DNA of 64,000 bases from Aurifilum marmelostoma (GCA_027559495.1 JAMXSV010000007.1:868001-932000), one strand, 5' to 3'; positions 1 to 12,111 are shown, counted from the stretch's first letter. Notes: generated by a model from the sequence alone, not told the origin. Numbers and translations are program-made.

Positions 1-2248
1 CATGTGCCACACCGCCACTCGGTCTTGCAGGATGGAGCACCGCATCGACCGTTTGCCTGCGAGTTGCAGGTGGTTGTGGAAGAATGCACACATGTTCTCC
101 GCCCCATCTCCTTCCCGCGCGATATCACGTGCGAGGGCCTGCGCATTTCCCTGCGCCTCGTCTGTCAGGCAGAACTTGATGCCCTCGGCCAGCTTCTCAG
201 CAGACAGCTGTTTGTACGGCACTGACTCGGGACCCGCCTTTGCTTGTTCGATCATGTTGCCCCAGAAGAACTGGTCACCAAAGAATGGTACGACCATGGT
301 AGGCTTGCCACACTTCAGAGCAATGGCTGTCGTTCCTGCCCCTCCGTGGATCACGCATGCCTTTACCCTGGGAAAAAGCCAATCGTGCGGTGTGTTCTCG
401 AGCAGGAAGATGTTCTCTGGTACGCTCAGGCTGTCACCGCCCAGACCGCCCCAGCCTTTGCTGACGAGAGCGCGCACACCAGCGAGCTTGACAGCTATTG
501 ATCATCGTGGGTCAGCATCTATCGGCCATGGTAATAGAGTGAATCGATGGAATCGTACCTTCAAAAATCATATTGGTAAATTTGTCGGCATCGTCAACCA
601 CAATAGAGCCGAAGCCTATATAGATGGGCGCCTCGCCTGCGCTTAGAAACTTCTCGAGAGGAGTAGGAGGTTTGAAGGAGGACGCGAGATCGAGGAAAAC
701 GAAGCCGCAGATGTCGATCTCGTCACCCCAGTCTGGCGGTTTGGGGACCAAGGATGGGCTCCACAGATATGCAAAGGGGACGTTCAGTCGGTAGAGGGAG
801 CCTGGTGCCCAGAGCGTGGAGACGGGTTCGAGGCCCAGTGTTTTGACGCGCAGATCGTTGACAAGATCACCAAGACCCTGCCAGACCATCATTTCCACGA
901 GTGGGTAGCTCATAAAGTTTGTGTAGCCTGGGTCGACGTTACTCTTCTTGACGTTGGCCATGGGGTGAGGGAACGAGCGCGTCGGAGTGTAAGGAAAAGT
1001 AAATGACAAAATGAGCGGTATTCCCAGTGCCTCTGCGCAGTGGATGTGCGCGAACGAGGCAGGATTGGCAATGATGGCGTCGGCGATGAAGGGCTGCTTC
1101 TCGCCCATCATCTGCAGGTTTCGCAGGTCCTTCTCATCGTCCGTGGCGTTAACACAAGCCCGCCAGAAACCGCCAAACATTTCGTTCATGGCTGCTCGCC
1201 TGCGGCCGATATCTCCAGCGCGCAGCGTCTCGAGTGTGGGGATCAGTCCTGGATTCTTGACCATGAACGCCATTAATTCCGAAGGGTCCCCGCCCACAGA
1301 GAAGAACTCAAGACCTGAGTCCTTCTCTACGAACTCGCGAAATGCTGGATGCGTTGCTATCCTGACCCTGTGCCCATATTTCTCCTTGAGTACCTTTCCA
1401 ATCTTGAGGAACGGCTGCGCGTCTCCGCGGCTCCCAATCACCATGATCACAATGTTGAGCGGCGGGCATCGGACGCTCTCGGGAGTGACAACCGTCTCGG
1501 ATGATGTCCTCTCGGCTGCTGGTCGCCCCTCCTCGGGTTTCTCACCGAGCTCGCCCTCTTTCAAAGGGACCACCTTCGTGATGGCCGCGCCGAGGGCATT
1601 CGGTAAGTATCCGCCGCTGCTAATATCCTTGATCGAGATTGCGAGACGACCGTCGCGTTTCGAGACCTTGCCCTTTGTTCTGTAGTTCTCATTGGCGACC
1701 CGAAATCGACGAAACTGTTGGGATTGTGCTTTGCTGCCTGTGGCGTAATCCGTCCGCTCGACGTCTGCATTAATGTCTTCATCTTCGTTCTCGTCGGTGG
1801 ACGAATCATCGCTGCTCGACAAGTCCTCCTCGTTGTATGAGCCCGTCCACAAGGCCTGCTGCAGCTGGGAGACGTTCGTCCCAGACCTCTTGATCGCTGG
1901 CATGGGCACGGTAGATGAATGCCGCCGGACTCGTCGTGGAGCATCAGTAGCGGACTTCTCTGCCATCTTTGGACGCGTCACATGCCTCCTATTGTCGTGT
2001 CCTGTCGACACAGGTGCCGTCGCCGACTTCCGAGGAGTCTGACCGAGGGAAGATGAGCTCTTGGCCTCGGGAGGGTCGGGCGACTGAGGAGATTGTGGAG
2101 CTGGAGGTACGTAGCCCGGGTAGACGAGCTGTCCTTGACCATCTCGAACGACCGTCGCTGGCTGTCCCGTCTCCTGCAGGACCGTCTCCAAGTTGACCTC
2201 GCCATCTGCGGATTCGTTGGCCGAGGACTCCTCCGTTGGAGATGCCAT
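1..2248 (-). CDS. Sterol glucosyltransferase-like protein (GT28/GT1), 3' end beyond window
   Basis: Two visible exons: 2248-559 and 494 to the left edge, with a 64-bp intron (558-495; GTACG donor, CAATAG acceptor) that joins in phase; about 728 codons are visible. Residues 1-260 are low complexity, rich in Ser, Asp and Glu. From about residue 262 comes the N-terminal glycosyltransferase fold (NIVIMVIGSRGDAQPF, with the GSRGD loop). Exon 2 holds the nucleotide-sugar site HGGAGTTAIALKCGKPT followed by PFFGDQFFWG, typical of fungal sterol 3-beta-glucosyltransferase-like enzymes that move glucose from UDP-glucose to a sterol or other lipid. I see no PH or GRAM domain in the visible N terminus, so it is not a full Atg26/Ugt51; it resembles the shorter fungal paralogues of unknown acceptor. 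The start at 2248 is the first Met of the open frame. The C terminus is missing because the window ends. Confidence 0.88.
495..558 (-). other. Intron in the glucosyltransferase gene
   Basis: The donor GTACG begins at 558 and the acceptor AG ends at 495 on the minus strand. Splicing turns a frame that would stop at 512 into a continuous reading EAVKLAGVRALVSKG, which is expected in this family. Confidence 0.85.
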
Positions 2249-3604
2249 TGTATGGCTGGGGCTCTCGTGGCGTGTCTCTGGGGGCTGGAAGAGCAGTCAA
2301 TCCGTAATGTGCAGAGTTGAAACCTTGTCACATGTGGTGCAGACGAGGTTGGACAGGATCATGAGCCTCAACGTGGTACGGCGTCGTCACCATCGAGGCA
2401 TGTAAAGAGAGTTTCTTCTCCGAACTTGGGAGAGCTCAAAAGGATTGGGAATCGATCGAAATCTCGTGGCCATGGTCCGAGTGTCTAGGAACCAAAGATA
2501 GCTGGCATGAGACCCCCCCTGTATAATTCGACAAAGAAAGAGACAAAAGGAAATGAGTGACCTTGGCTTGAGACGCCGATTGAATGACAGCCTCGAATCG
2601 TATCGAGAATGCTAAGTAAACGCGCCGTTGAGTTGGACGGCGTCAGTGACATCATGATCTGAGCAAATGCCCCGAAACTGGGACCTGATCCCTGCCCAAA
2701 ACACACTAATTACGGGCTGGTCGACCGCCTGTGGGAGATATTTCCGCAGCGCTAGGAGCCGTTTAACCGCTGTGGATTCGGTACCGTCTGCCGGGACCAA
2801 CCTTAGCGGGAGGCTATTATAACTATTATCGACTCGTGATGACGATGGCTTCAACTCATGACAAAGGCAATTGCAGCCTACGCACCGTCCACACTTGTTC
2901 TGCCACTCGTCACTTATTCTGTTATTACAATTTTCCACCAGATCATGCAGATGCCAAATGAATCGCCACAGATCTACTGTTGATTAAGTGAATATTCAGC
3001 CAGGCCAAAGCCCAATAATTAGGGTATCTTCTTAATCCTTTGATGATTAGATTCATCACATCCCCTGTTATGCTTGGCTGGCAGAGTAGCTAGACTCAGT
3101 CCGCCTTGATACAACAGCTTTCTCATTAATAGTACCACAGATGTTGGGGAATTGTGATATATATATATTGGGAAAAAGGGGAGGCTGGAGTAAATCAACT
3201 GTCTCTTGGGTAAGTGCTGTAGTGTTTCTCTAAGCAAGTAGAATTTGTGACTCCAGTACTTGACTTATGTCCTCCTGAAACACAGCAAAGTGCTTCTGAT
3301 ATCAATAATGTGCCTCAAGTGACTTGTCATCTCGGAGCAATCTTGTCTGACACCCCTCTAATAGGATAGTCAGTCTTCCCAACATCTGATCCAGGGTATT
3401 GCCGCAAGGAAGCACATCTGATTTGCACCACTACAGGCACTCATACATATGGCATACGTTCACTTCAGTCAGTTTTGAAAGTGTAACTAGCCCCATCGTT
3501 GTATAAGTATGCAATGGGTCCTTTTTCTTTTTCATTCTACTTTCCTTCTTCACTTTCTCTTTCTCCCTTGTTTTGTGAATGGAGGAAGGAAATGCGGGGG
3601 AGGG
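2249..3604. other. Intergenic region upstream of the glucosyltransferase gene
   Basis: The stretch holds only short open frames on both strands, none resembling a known family. It contains the promoter and 5' leader of the glucosyltransferase gene to the left, and it becomes AT-richer from about 2800. No repeat was recognised before the inverted-repeat element at 3605. Confidence 0.5.
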
Positions 3605-4102
3605 TATGGCGGTTTAGAGTGGTCACTGTTTCAAAACTCAATTTTGCGACCTTTTTCACTAGAGCCACCCTTGGGTGTCATTCTTAGCGCTATTGCTAGT
3701 AAGAAAAGTTGCATTTTCAGCCCTCTAACCCTAACCCTTAAGCTTTCAGGCCCTTGCCCCCAGGCCAGGTCTGCCGCCCCCAGGCCAGGTCTGCTGCCTC
3801 TAGGCTAGGTCTGCCGCCCCCAGGCTAGATCTGCCGCCCCCAGGCTAGATCTGCTGCCCCTTAGCCAGGTTTGCTGCCCCTAGGCGGATCTAGCTGGGGG
3901 CAGCGGATCTGGCTGGGGGCAAGGGCCTGAAAGCTTAAGGGTTAGGGTTAGAGGGCTGAAAATGCAACTTTTAGCGAATATAAGGGTTAGGAGTAGGGGT
4001 AGGGTTATTGCTTACCTCTTTTAGTAACTTATCCTTGCCCTAGGGGGTGACGCTAATGATCCATTTTGAGTTTTGAAACAGTGACCACTCTAAACCGCCG
4101 TA
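3605..4102. mobile_element. MITE-like inverted-repeat element with TA duplication
   Basis: The ends are near-perfect inverted repeats: GGCGGTTTAGAGTGGTCACT and following bases at 3608-3641 recur as the reverse complement at about 4065-4100, and both ends are bordered by TA (3605-3606 and 4101-4102). A second inverted pair lies inside: CCCTCTAACCCTAACCCTTA and following bases near 3721-3759, mirrored at about 3918-3957. The element is about 0.5 kb and has no transposase frame. TA target duplication and terminal inverted repeats are the mark of Tc1/mariner-type DNA transposons, so a non-autonomous derivative (MITE) is the best reading. A foldback element is the alternative. Confidence 0.72.
3761..3880 (+). 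repeat. Six tandem copies of a 20-bp unit inside the element
   Basis: Six successive 20-base units, of the form CAGGCYAGRTCTGCYGCCCC, run from 3761 to 3880 with a few substitutions. About two partial copies follow in the opposite orientation (about 3884-3925), so the array sits at the centre of the palindromic element. Confidence 0.88.
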
Positions 4103-4593
4103 GGAGGGGGGTTTTTCTGTCTTTCCTCGGCCTCCTTTCTCTGTACCCATGATTGATCGACAATGCGTGTGGCTGCCCCGTTGAATACTTTCCAGTCCAG
4201 CAGGCAGGCTGTGCAGATGCAGGTGGGCAGTGCCCAGTCCTGTCTCCCATTTGTGTGTAAAAATTCACAGCGAGACTGATTGGACAGTCTGGGATGATGT
4301 ACTGTTACACTGCCAAAACAAGCTGCGTGCTTACTGTCCACTGGCGGCCTCCATACTAAACCAAGCCACTCATGGCCATGACTGCATGAGACCATGAGAG
4401 CTGGAGCCAACCAACGCCCAACCAAAGTGCCCAGCCGCCGCCCTTAAAACTCTCAAACACCCCTCCCCCGTGAGACTGTAATGTGCTCCACTCTTGTCCA
4501 GTCCTACCCTTGTCTCTAAGATATTCCTCTCCGTGAAGCCTTGAGCTCTCCTCTACTCTTTGATCTTGACCCAAAGGCATCACAATCTGAATA
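4103..4593. other. Intergenic region and 5' leader of the STAND-domain gene
   Basis: No gene was recognised. The last 100 bases before 4594 are C/T-rich and fit a transcribed fungal 5' leader. Open frames here on the minus strand are short and low in family likeness. Confidence 0.45.
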
Positions 4594-6755
4594 ATGGAGG
4601 CTGTTGGTGCGGCAGCCAGCATTGTTGGAATCACTGACTTTGCCCTTACAGTGGGGGACGCGATATGTAAGATCAGGAAACTATGGGTCAAGATCCAGGA
4701 GGCTCCTGACACCATCAATTCTCTCCAGCGCGAGGTCAACATGCTGGAGACAATCCTCCCTGCTATGGACCCCAGAACTGATGCTGAATCTCCTGAGGAC
4801 ACAGGACCTCGATTCTGCCATAGCCAGCCTCCAACATATGCAGCTGCAAGCCATTGTCGAGAAGCTCTTGGCGATCTACAAAAACTGGTGAAGGATCTGA
4901 GCAGGGAGATTGACTCTGTAAAGAGCAGGAAGCGAGGTTTTGCAAAGCTCAAAGTAGTCCTGAAGAAGGGCGATGTCGACAAGTTCCAGTGCAGAATGGA
5001 TAAGGCACTCAGCATACTGCAGCTTGCCCTGGCCAGCTTCCAGGCTGCTCAGATCAATTCGCAGTCCACTCAGTTGGCTATGGTATACACCCAAGTGAAC
5101 CAGCTTACGTGAGTTTATGACCATGGCTCAACTGCTGTGCAATGTTACTAATGAACCCCAAGCGTGCTGGCAGCACAACAGGCTATGGCTATGGAGCAGA
5201 TGCGCAACCAGACAGCTTCAACGCGAAATGATAAGGGACAGAGGATCAAGGACCTTCAAGATGAAGCTAGCAATGATACATTAGTTAAAGCGACGTATAG
5301 CCTTCAAAAGCGCAGCCGGAACCCAACGCTTCCCAGGATCAAACCATCACCCTTCGGCTATGCAGCATTTGGATCCTCAAGATCAGAGAAATCGTCAAGT
5401 ATGGATCAGTTAGCACAAGCACATGCTTCTTGACAAACAGTGTGGCTGACCTTTACAAGTCTACAGAGCCCGTCTCCAGCTTCCTTGTTGGCTATCACAG
5501 AAAGCCTGGGATCTGACTGTTGATATGTCCACCTTTGGGTGGCAGACTTCACTCGTCACTTGCAATATCGTACCTTACGATTCACTTGTATTCCAATATG
5601 CGACAAGGGGCGAGCTACACTTGCTCCGTGAGCTGTTCAGGCAGGGCCGAGCGTCTCCTTTTGATTGCGATCAATCTGGGTTCACTCTGCTATCGGTAAT
5701 TAACACTAACATCGAATCCATTTGCAAAACAACATCTTGCTGACAAGATATGACAGCATGCAGCTCTAGGTGGCCACGTCGACACATTTCAAGAAATCAT
5801 GAAATATAAGCAACTGCAGACGATGACTAATCCTGAATTTTGGCTAACTTGCTTGTGGGGACTCACTATACGCAGTCTGACCGATATCAACATCTTTCAA
5901 CCACCATTGGTCCGAGAAATATTGCTGTTAGCCAATCAAGGTCTGGAAACAAGACCTGATGACCTAATTTTCACTTGCATCACAGCCCTCGAATTTTCAG
6001 GGGATTTAAGGTGGTCTCAGGAATTCCTGGAAGGTGTGTCCTATCACGAGCTGCGGCCACAGTTGAAACGTGACGGGATTGCGACTTGGTGGGAATCATG
6101 TCACAGCGCCAATACTTTGCGATTGTTGTTGTACCCGCCAGGCATGGCCGTAGGAGACATCATGTCAGAATGGGCCGCAGATGACGAATTCCTTATTGGC
6201 ATCGTCCTTTTCTGTGCTGGATGCTCCTACGGACACAATTGTGATACCTTTCGAGATGACGAGGCTTGGGAAGATTTGCTGAGGACAGTGATCACCGCGA
6301 ACATGGAATTGAGCCTCAGACTGCCTTCCTATCCTAACTGGGGGGCATTTACCTGGACTAATATCCTTATCTCTTTCCTCGAAGGTGCAACGAACTTCTG
6401 TTTCCGATGCGAAGTAGTTGGAAGCTTGAAGAATCTGCGCATACATGCAATGAAGATAGGGAAATAACTACGTCAACTCTTGAGAGTCCTCAGGGAGTGT
6501 GGCGCCGATCTAAGTGCCCTTGGGGACTCAATTTTGGGAAGAGATTTTGAGGAATACTGGGGGATAAGTGTGCAGAGTGTGCCGGATATGCAGCCAATAT
6601 TGTATATTGCAAGGATCCAGGCCGGTCCTACACCCGAAGACTGGCACCTGCATTGGGACTTCTCCTACGTAAGCGAAGATCTCGCAGGGGAATTCTGGAA
6701 CTGGATCGAGCCACGGCCTCAACCAATACCCGGTGCGTGGCCAGATGAGGATTGA
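4594..6755 (+). CDS. Fungal STAND N-terminal domain / ankyrin-type protein, possible in-frame stop
   Basis: Exons 4594-5108, 5163-5398, 5460-5695 and 5757 onward join in phase (introns of 54, 61 and 61 bp). The start MEAVGAAASIVGITDFALTV is the classic fungal STAND N-terminal (DUF-type helical) domain, about residues 1-170. It is followed by a linker, the YRARLQLPCWLSQKAWDLTV segment, and an ankyrin-like stretch (FRQGRASPFDCDQSGFTLLS, then HAALGGHVDTF). I see no NACHT or NB-ARC core. Such proteins are linked to heterokaryon-incompatibility or NLR-like repertoires; the function of this one is unknown. The oddity is TAA at 6465-6467 in frame, with the same frame continuing sensibly to 6755 (ending PQPIPGAWPDED). 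Either the gene has acquired a nonsense codon (565 aa product) or a 102-bp intron, 6385-6486, removes it; that intron also joins in phase. Confidence 0.7.
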
Positions 6756-7226
6756 TACTCGGGCACTCGAAATGGTCAGGTTGGATGGCATTCGTGAATC
6801 GGCTCATCCGATGGGATGGTATGGGCGCGAAGTCGTATGCCATGATGGGGTCAAAGACGTCAGGGGGAATAATTTTCTTTGGAAGGAGTGGATGTCGATA
6901 GCCTACAAGCGTTGTTTGCATGCTACTCACCTCGAGTCGGGATAATGTGAACGGGATGAGGGAGCAAGGAACGAATCCGATTCTGGCAGCACAGTCTCTT
7001 CGCAGCACGTCTCTGAGACAGTGGCTTCTCCCTCTAATTACCTCCCCAAACCAAGACTTTAACAATCTCCAAAAGAGGGGGGAAAAGAATGAAAGGCCGC
7101 GTCAACCCCCCGTCGCCATCAACCACCTAGCACATATCTCGAGCAATCCCATTCCCCGCCCCCCTAATTTCCCTCTGAACCAAAGCTAGAGAGCATGGAA
7201 ACTCAGTCACTATCCAACCCACCCAT
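6756..7226. other. Intergenic region between convergent genes
   Basis: This is the shared 3' side of the STAND-domain gene (plus) and the isochorismatase-like gene (minus). No gene or repeat is supported. Confidence 0.45.
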
Positions 7227-8419
7227 CTAGCCAGGCAACGAAGACTCTCCGGGAAGCACAGTCCCGTTCTCGACCGCGGCACGGTGCGCCCTCGCCAACA
7301 TCCCGTACGCGGGGTAGTACTTGTCGAGCCAGGGGATCAGCTCCACCGCGCCGGGCGTGTCCCGCCAGTCGCGCATGAGGTCGGCGATGATGGAAAACAT
7401 GGAGACGAGGCTCACGCCGGCCTTGGCCATGCGGTCGTTGGAGATGTCTCGGATCAGGGTGGTGGTGGTTCCCGAGGCTTCTGCGTTGGCCCATACGGAG
7501 TAGCCCTCTGCGCGGAGGGACAGGGCGAGAAAAGTCGTGCCTGGAGGTGACATGGCTCATCAGCAAGGAGCTCCTCTTCCCCCATTGTACGTAGAGTAGT
7601 GAAGGGGTCTTTGGCCATTGTCTCTTGTTTCGTTTTCGATTCTTTTTTGGTTTGGTTGTCTCGATGTCGTGGACTCTTGAATCTTTGACTGATGGTTGTC
7701 TTCTTTCTTCCTTCTCTTCTCTCGTCTAGGGGAGCAAAGGGGCCGGGAAATACTCACAGACGTCAGTGACGATACCAGCCACGATCACCTGGGACTTGCC
7801 AGTCGCCTGCACCGCAGCACGGAAATCCGCATTGTCCCAGGCGTCGACCTCGCCCTGGCGCTTGATCAGCGGCGCGTCTGGGTACATGTCGAGAATCTCC
7901 TGAGGAAGAGGGCCGTTGGGACCTAGAGAAATACACAAGAATGTCAGAAACAAAAAACAAGGATCTGCTGGCCGCTTCCAAGTGACATGACAGAGGAGGT
8001 CTTTGATGATGACAAACAACACACGCACCTGTTTCGGCCGACGTCGTCATGATCACGGGGATGTCGAAGGCCTTGCCGATGGCTGCGTGCGCAATCATGG
8101 AGTCGCGGTAGAGGGTAGGGTCGAAGTCACGGACGAGAGTATAGAGACCCTCCTGCATATCGAGAATCACGAGCACCTGGGGGGGGGGGAGACACAAAGT
8201 GATGTTTAGCCGAGTACCCATGTGTCATGTCGGGGATGCGGGTACGAGGTTCTACACTTACGGTGTTGTTCTTGTCCAGTCTTTCGAATGGGACAGCTGT
8301 GCCTTTGTCAGGGCGTGTGTTCTGATTCCTTCAGGTGGGTTGGGGAAGAGCTCACCGTCGCCCAGAGCCGAGCATGCGAGGCTGATAGCCCCGAGCAGGA
8401 AAGCACTGACGAGCTTCAT
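7227..8419 (-). CDS. Isochorismatase-like cysteine hydrolase with signal peptide
   Basis: Five coding exons, 8419-8356, 8296-8262, 8176-8029, 7922-7758 and 7540-7227, join in phase to give 241 aa. The first ~20 residues (MKLVSAFLLGAISLACSALG) look like a secretory signal peptide. The rest is an isochorismatase/nicotinamidase-type fold: VLVILDMQEG with the catalytic Asp (about D39), the Lys region LIKRQGEVDAW (K103) and AGIVTDVCTT with the nucleophilic Cys (C138). This Asp-Lys-Cys triad hydrolyses amides or vinyl ethers; the substrate here is unknown. It resembles the YcaC-like fungal branch more than the cytosolic isochorismatase effectors. The final intron (217 bp) is long for this genome. 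A TATA-like box lies about 120 bp upstream of the ATG. Start choice rests on the signal peptide. Confidence 0.9.
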
Positions 8420-10152
8420 CTTGGGAGATTGAGGATCAATATGGTGAAGTCGGGGAAATGAGGCTTGCTGACTTGTCTGGTGATGAGTGCTGTGGTTTCT
8501 CTCCGTCCTGGCTCATGGTTGATGGTTGGGATTGCTTCCTTTTATATATGTGTCTACATAGGTGACCCGTGCCCTCAAATTTTAGTTTCACCTCTCCCTC
8601 TTCACAAGCTCGAGCCGAGATGATGCATATAGATCACGGCCTATTGGAAAATTGAGTTCTGCCTTGGGTTGGGAACACCCTATCATGGCTGATCCATGAC
8701 AACATCGTGGTCACCACTTAGGTAAACCATCGGGAAAATTGAGAAGATGCAAGCGAGGAGGCGAGCGAATCCATCGTGAGTAATCTATCACCTACATCGA
8801 GGTAGTGACATCCACTCGAGGGGGGCATATATGCAAGGCACTCAGTAAGCAGCCTTGGTATTGCAACGCTGTTGCTTCATAAAATGCTTGTCATTATCAT
8901 ATAAGCAGGGTGCCTAGGTTCAAGGGCGATTTATTAACCCGTGCGGTTATACAATGCTCAGGCGGTATTTCCCCCGCGTCGTCGACAAGCCACAGGGGCA
9001 CATTGTCTGTGTTTCCAAGTGGTTTATCGTGGTGGCGGTGGATGGTATGCCAAGGCTCCGGGCCAAGACCTATAGCTCGAGGTTGTCAGCACCTTGTCAG
9101 GAATCATAAATGTTCTGTCTTGCAATCTTGCCCGGGCGGGCGCCTTGCCTGCATACCGCTCTCTCGGCCGGTGAAGTCTGGCCTCCGGAGCTAGGTGCTT
9201 TTAAGCAAGTACTCCAGAGGTAAGTGTCTTCGGGCGGTGTGCTCTTCTCCCCGAAATTGAAAACAAAAACCCTATCATATTGAGACAAGACAGGGCTCAT
9301 AAAAGCCTAAAGTATTTAAACGCTGCTAAAGTGAGCCCACTTGTTTTCAAAACTCTTTATTGAGTGCGTACCTACATGAACAGACGGCTAGCACATACCG
9401 GGCCGGCCAGAAGTTTTCTGGTATTCAACAAAGCGGCCGCAGACCTTCACAAGACTATGACTTAAGCGCTGCTTCATGGTTCAATAATTAATGCATCTTT
9501 AGGGGGTTCAGTATCCCTCCCTCCCTCTCCCTCTCTCCTCTCTCTCTCTCTCCCTTTTTCTTTTCTTTTCTTTCTTGGGTTTAAAACTCCTCTTTACATT
9601 CCTGTCTTTTTCAAAAGAGTTCTTGTTTTACTACTCGACAACAAGGGCGATGTGTGCTGATTGAGTCAGCAGCATTCAGGTGGAATCTACAGTAACGGTA
9701 CTTACTTGAGCACTTATGTAAAGGAGAGTCTTTTTTTTTGGTGTTCTGAGCATGGCGTCATCGTTGCCTATCAACTGGACCTAGGCCCTGTTGCAGCACT
9801 AATTGCGCCCACTTTCAGGGCTGCAGTGCACCTAGAACACCCTGACAAGAGCCCCCACCAACCCTGTACTGTGTACTGTACTTGTAGAAAGCCCCTCATA
9901 GTGTGTGTGCCATACAGTAGTAGTAGGTGACAGATAGACAGCCGCCCTTTGACCCCACCTTACTGTACCTCCACCAACCTCGTGCAGATCACTCGCTGCC
10001 TTGGCGGGGAAACCTCCAACGGCAAACCACAGCTTTCTGCCATAGTAATTCTCTCAATCACAGGCCGAACTCTGACTCCTTTCTCTTGCTTTTTTTTTCT
10101 TATCAGGATACACTAACACCCAGGTCACCGACAGGCTCGTCTCACAGCTCAT
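8420..10152. other. Intergenic region with CT-rich tract
   Basis: This divergent intergenic region serves the isochorismatase-like gene (minus) and the YBP-family gene (plus). A pyrimidine tract of CTCCCTCCCTCTCCCTCTCT type lies at about 9514-9570. The bases just upstream of 10153 include a run of T and look like a 5' leader, possibly with a leader intron. No protein family was recognised in the short frames. Confidence 0.5.
8538..8550 (-). promoter_or_regulatory. TATA-box candidate of the isochorismatase-like gene
   Basis: The minus strand reads CATATATAAAAGG about 120 bases upstream of the ATG at 8419. The sequence is a good TATA consensus at a plausible distance; no transcript start is known. 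Confidence 0.45.
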
Positions 10153-12111
10153 ATGGCGGACACTTCCAAGGCCATCGAGGCTCTCACCGAGTCTCGACCT
10201 CCAGCCACGGACCGCTTCACCTACCTCACCATCATCGAGAAGTTCCTGTCGCCCGAGATCCTGCCAAGGCTGAATGACATTCTGCAGGATGCTCAGCTCA
10301 CCCAGGAGATCGGCTGGGACCTGGTCGAGATGCTGGTCCCCGTGCAAGGGTGCGAGCCATGTCTGGAGACGGTAGCCAGGCTGGGCAACCCGAGAGAGAC
10401 CATCATCAAGGTGCTCGAGGTCATCGAGGGGCTACAGGACAAAGCTGCGGACGAGGCAGGCTACGAGGGTGACTCTCACGATGACGCCGATGAGGACAAC
10501 GACGCCAAGGACAAGCCCGTCACCGTCAAGACCCAAGAAGAGGTCACGCGGCGCTTCATCATCCTGCTCGGCATGCTTGCCATCCTCCACAAGCGCATCA
10601 GGACCAAGTACCCCTCGCGCTTTCTGGCCACCAGTCTCCTCACCGTCTACAAGACCTACCAGCCGAACCAGGAGATGACCGCCTCGGTCATTAATCTCGT
10701 CCACTCCCTCTCGGGCCTCTCTGGGCAGCCAACCCGCCCACCCCTTCCTACGCGCAAGTCCAGCATCGAGGTGGCCAATCCGGATCAGCACGGGGACGCC
10801 TCTAAGAACGCGCCGGACCCAGAGGCTGACCACGAGGTCGGCACCTCCGAGGAGGCAGAGATCCAGCGGCGGCTGTTGTTGTCCTTTACGAGCTGTGTGC
10901 TGGAGTCGTACGTCAATGCAAACGACATGCAGTGGTCAAGGCGGCTATTGGAGTTTTACAACCCAGACAAGATCGTCCCGGGACGGAAGACAGCCACCCA
11001 GGCCTTTCGAGAGGATCCAGACCTGGCCAACAGGGACACCATGGTCGGAAAGCTAGTGGTCAGTGAAACCTACGAGCACCTGCTGCGGAATCATAGCTGA
11101 CACAGAAGATGTATGTATTGAAAAATAAAAAAGGCACTCACAAGAGACCTGGGCCTGTCATCTTCCACCTCCCTCATCCAGGATATCTGCAGCGGGCCAG
11201 TGAACAGACAACCATTGCGGGACGCTGAGGATGTCAGCAGCGCCGAAGACCTTGGGCTCTCCACCGGTGGCACCATCTGTCTCTTGGCATACTGGGTCTT
11301 CTCGTCCACCATCTTCGAGGCAGACCAGCCTCGGCCCGAGATGCACCTCTTTCCGGACCATCACACGCTGCTGGAGAACTATCTCGGGCAGGACGCGCAG
11401 TCGCGCATCCTACAGAACCCCGCCAATGTCGAGGCCATCCTCGTCCTCGGCCTGTGGCTACAAGAAAACAAACTCATCTCAGCCTCCGGCGCAGAGGCCA
11501 GATTCATGTCATACCACCACGCCCTCACCCTCTGCGCCGTCTTCCACCCTTCCATCTACGTCCGCAATGCCGCCGTCACGCTCGCCGGGCTCGTCCTGCA
11601 CGACGACCCAGACGACGCCAGCCGCCTCAAGATCCTCGAGGATCTGCTCGAGAACTGCGTCTTCGCCTCCCTCAAGGCCTGCGCCCTGACATGGCTGCGC
11701 GAGGAGCTCATCGCCGCACACAAGGCGGGCTCGACGGGCAGCGGCGTCTTCTCGACCACACAGTGCATCGAGCAGCTACAGTACCACATATTCCCGAACC
11801 TGGTGGAGACGCTGAAGCAGGCCGGCCCCGAGGCGCTGCTCGAGTACTGGACCGAGAACTCGGCGTTTCTCCTGCAGGCGGCCAACTTTGCGTATTTCCT
11901 GTTCACGTCGGACGTGTGCAAGGAGGTCGTGCCCGGGGCGACGGGCGCCGCGGTCGAGCAGAGGTATGTCGAGCCTCTGTTGGCCGCTGCGAAACGGCTC
12001 GAGGATAGCTTGAACAAGGAGGAGGGGTCCGAGGGCGACGGAGGCGTGCGAGGTGTGTTGTTGGAGCTGGACATTCTGCAAACGAGGCTGAAGGCGATAT
12101 CACTCCACTAG
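10153..12111 (+). CDS. YAP1-binding protein / ALF4 / glomulin family protein
   Basis: Exon 1 starts at 10153 (MADTSKAIEALTESRPPATD) and exon 2 ends at 12111. My preferred intron is 11059-11181 (GTCAGT donor, CATCCAG acceptor), which joins in phase and gives about 611 aa; the donor could lie a few bases away. The protein is helical throughout, with an acidic segment near residues 105-125 and a repeat-like ARM/HEAT character (SYHHALTLCAVFHPSIYVRN, LKILEDLLENCVFASLKACA). This matches the fungal Ybp1/Ybp2 (kinetochore Ybp2, glomulin-like) family. In yeast Ybp1 helps oxidise Yap1 after peroxide stress, and Ybp2 also works at the kinetochore; which role applies here cannot be told. No catalytic motif is expected or seen. 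Confidence 0.85.

Noticed and set aside
3761..3925. CRISPR array
   Set aside because: The 20-bp units are directly adjacent without spacers and the DNA is fungal; this is a minisatellite.
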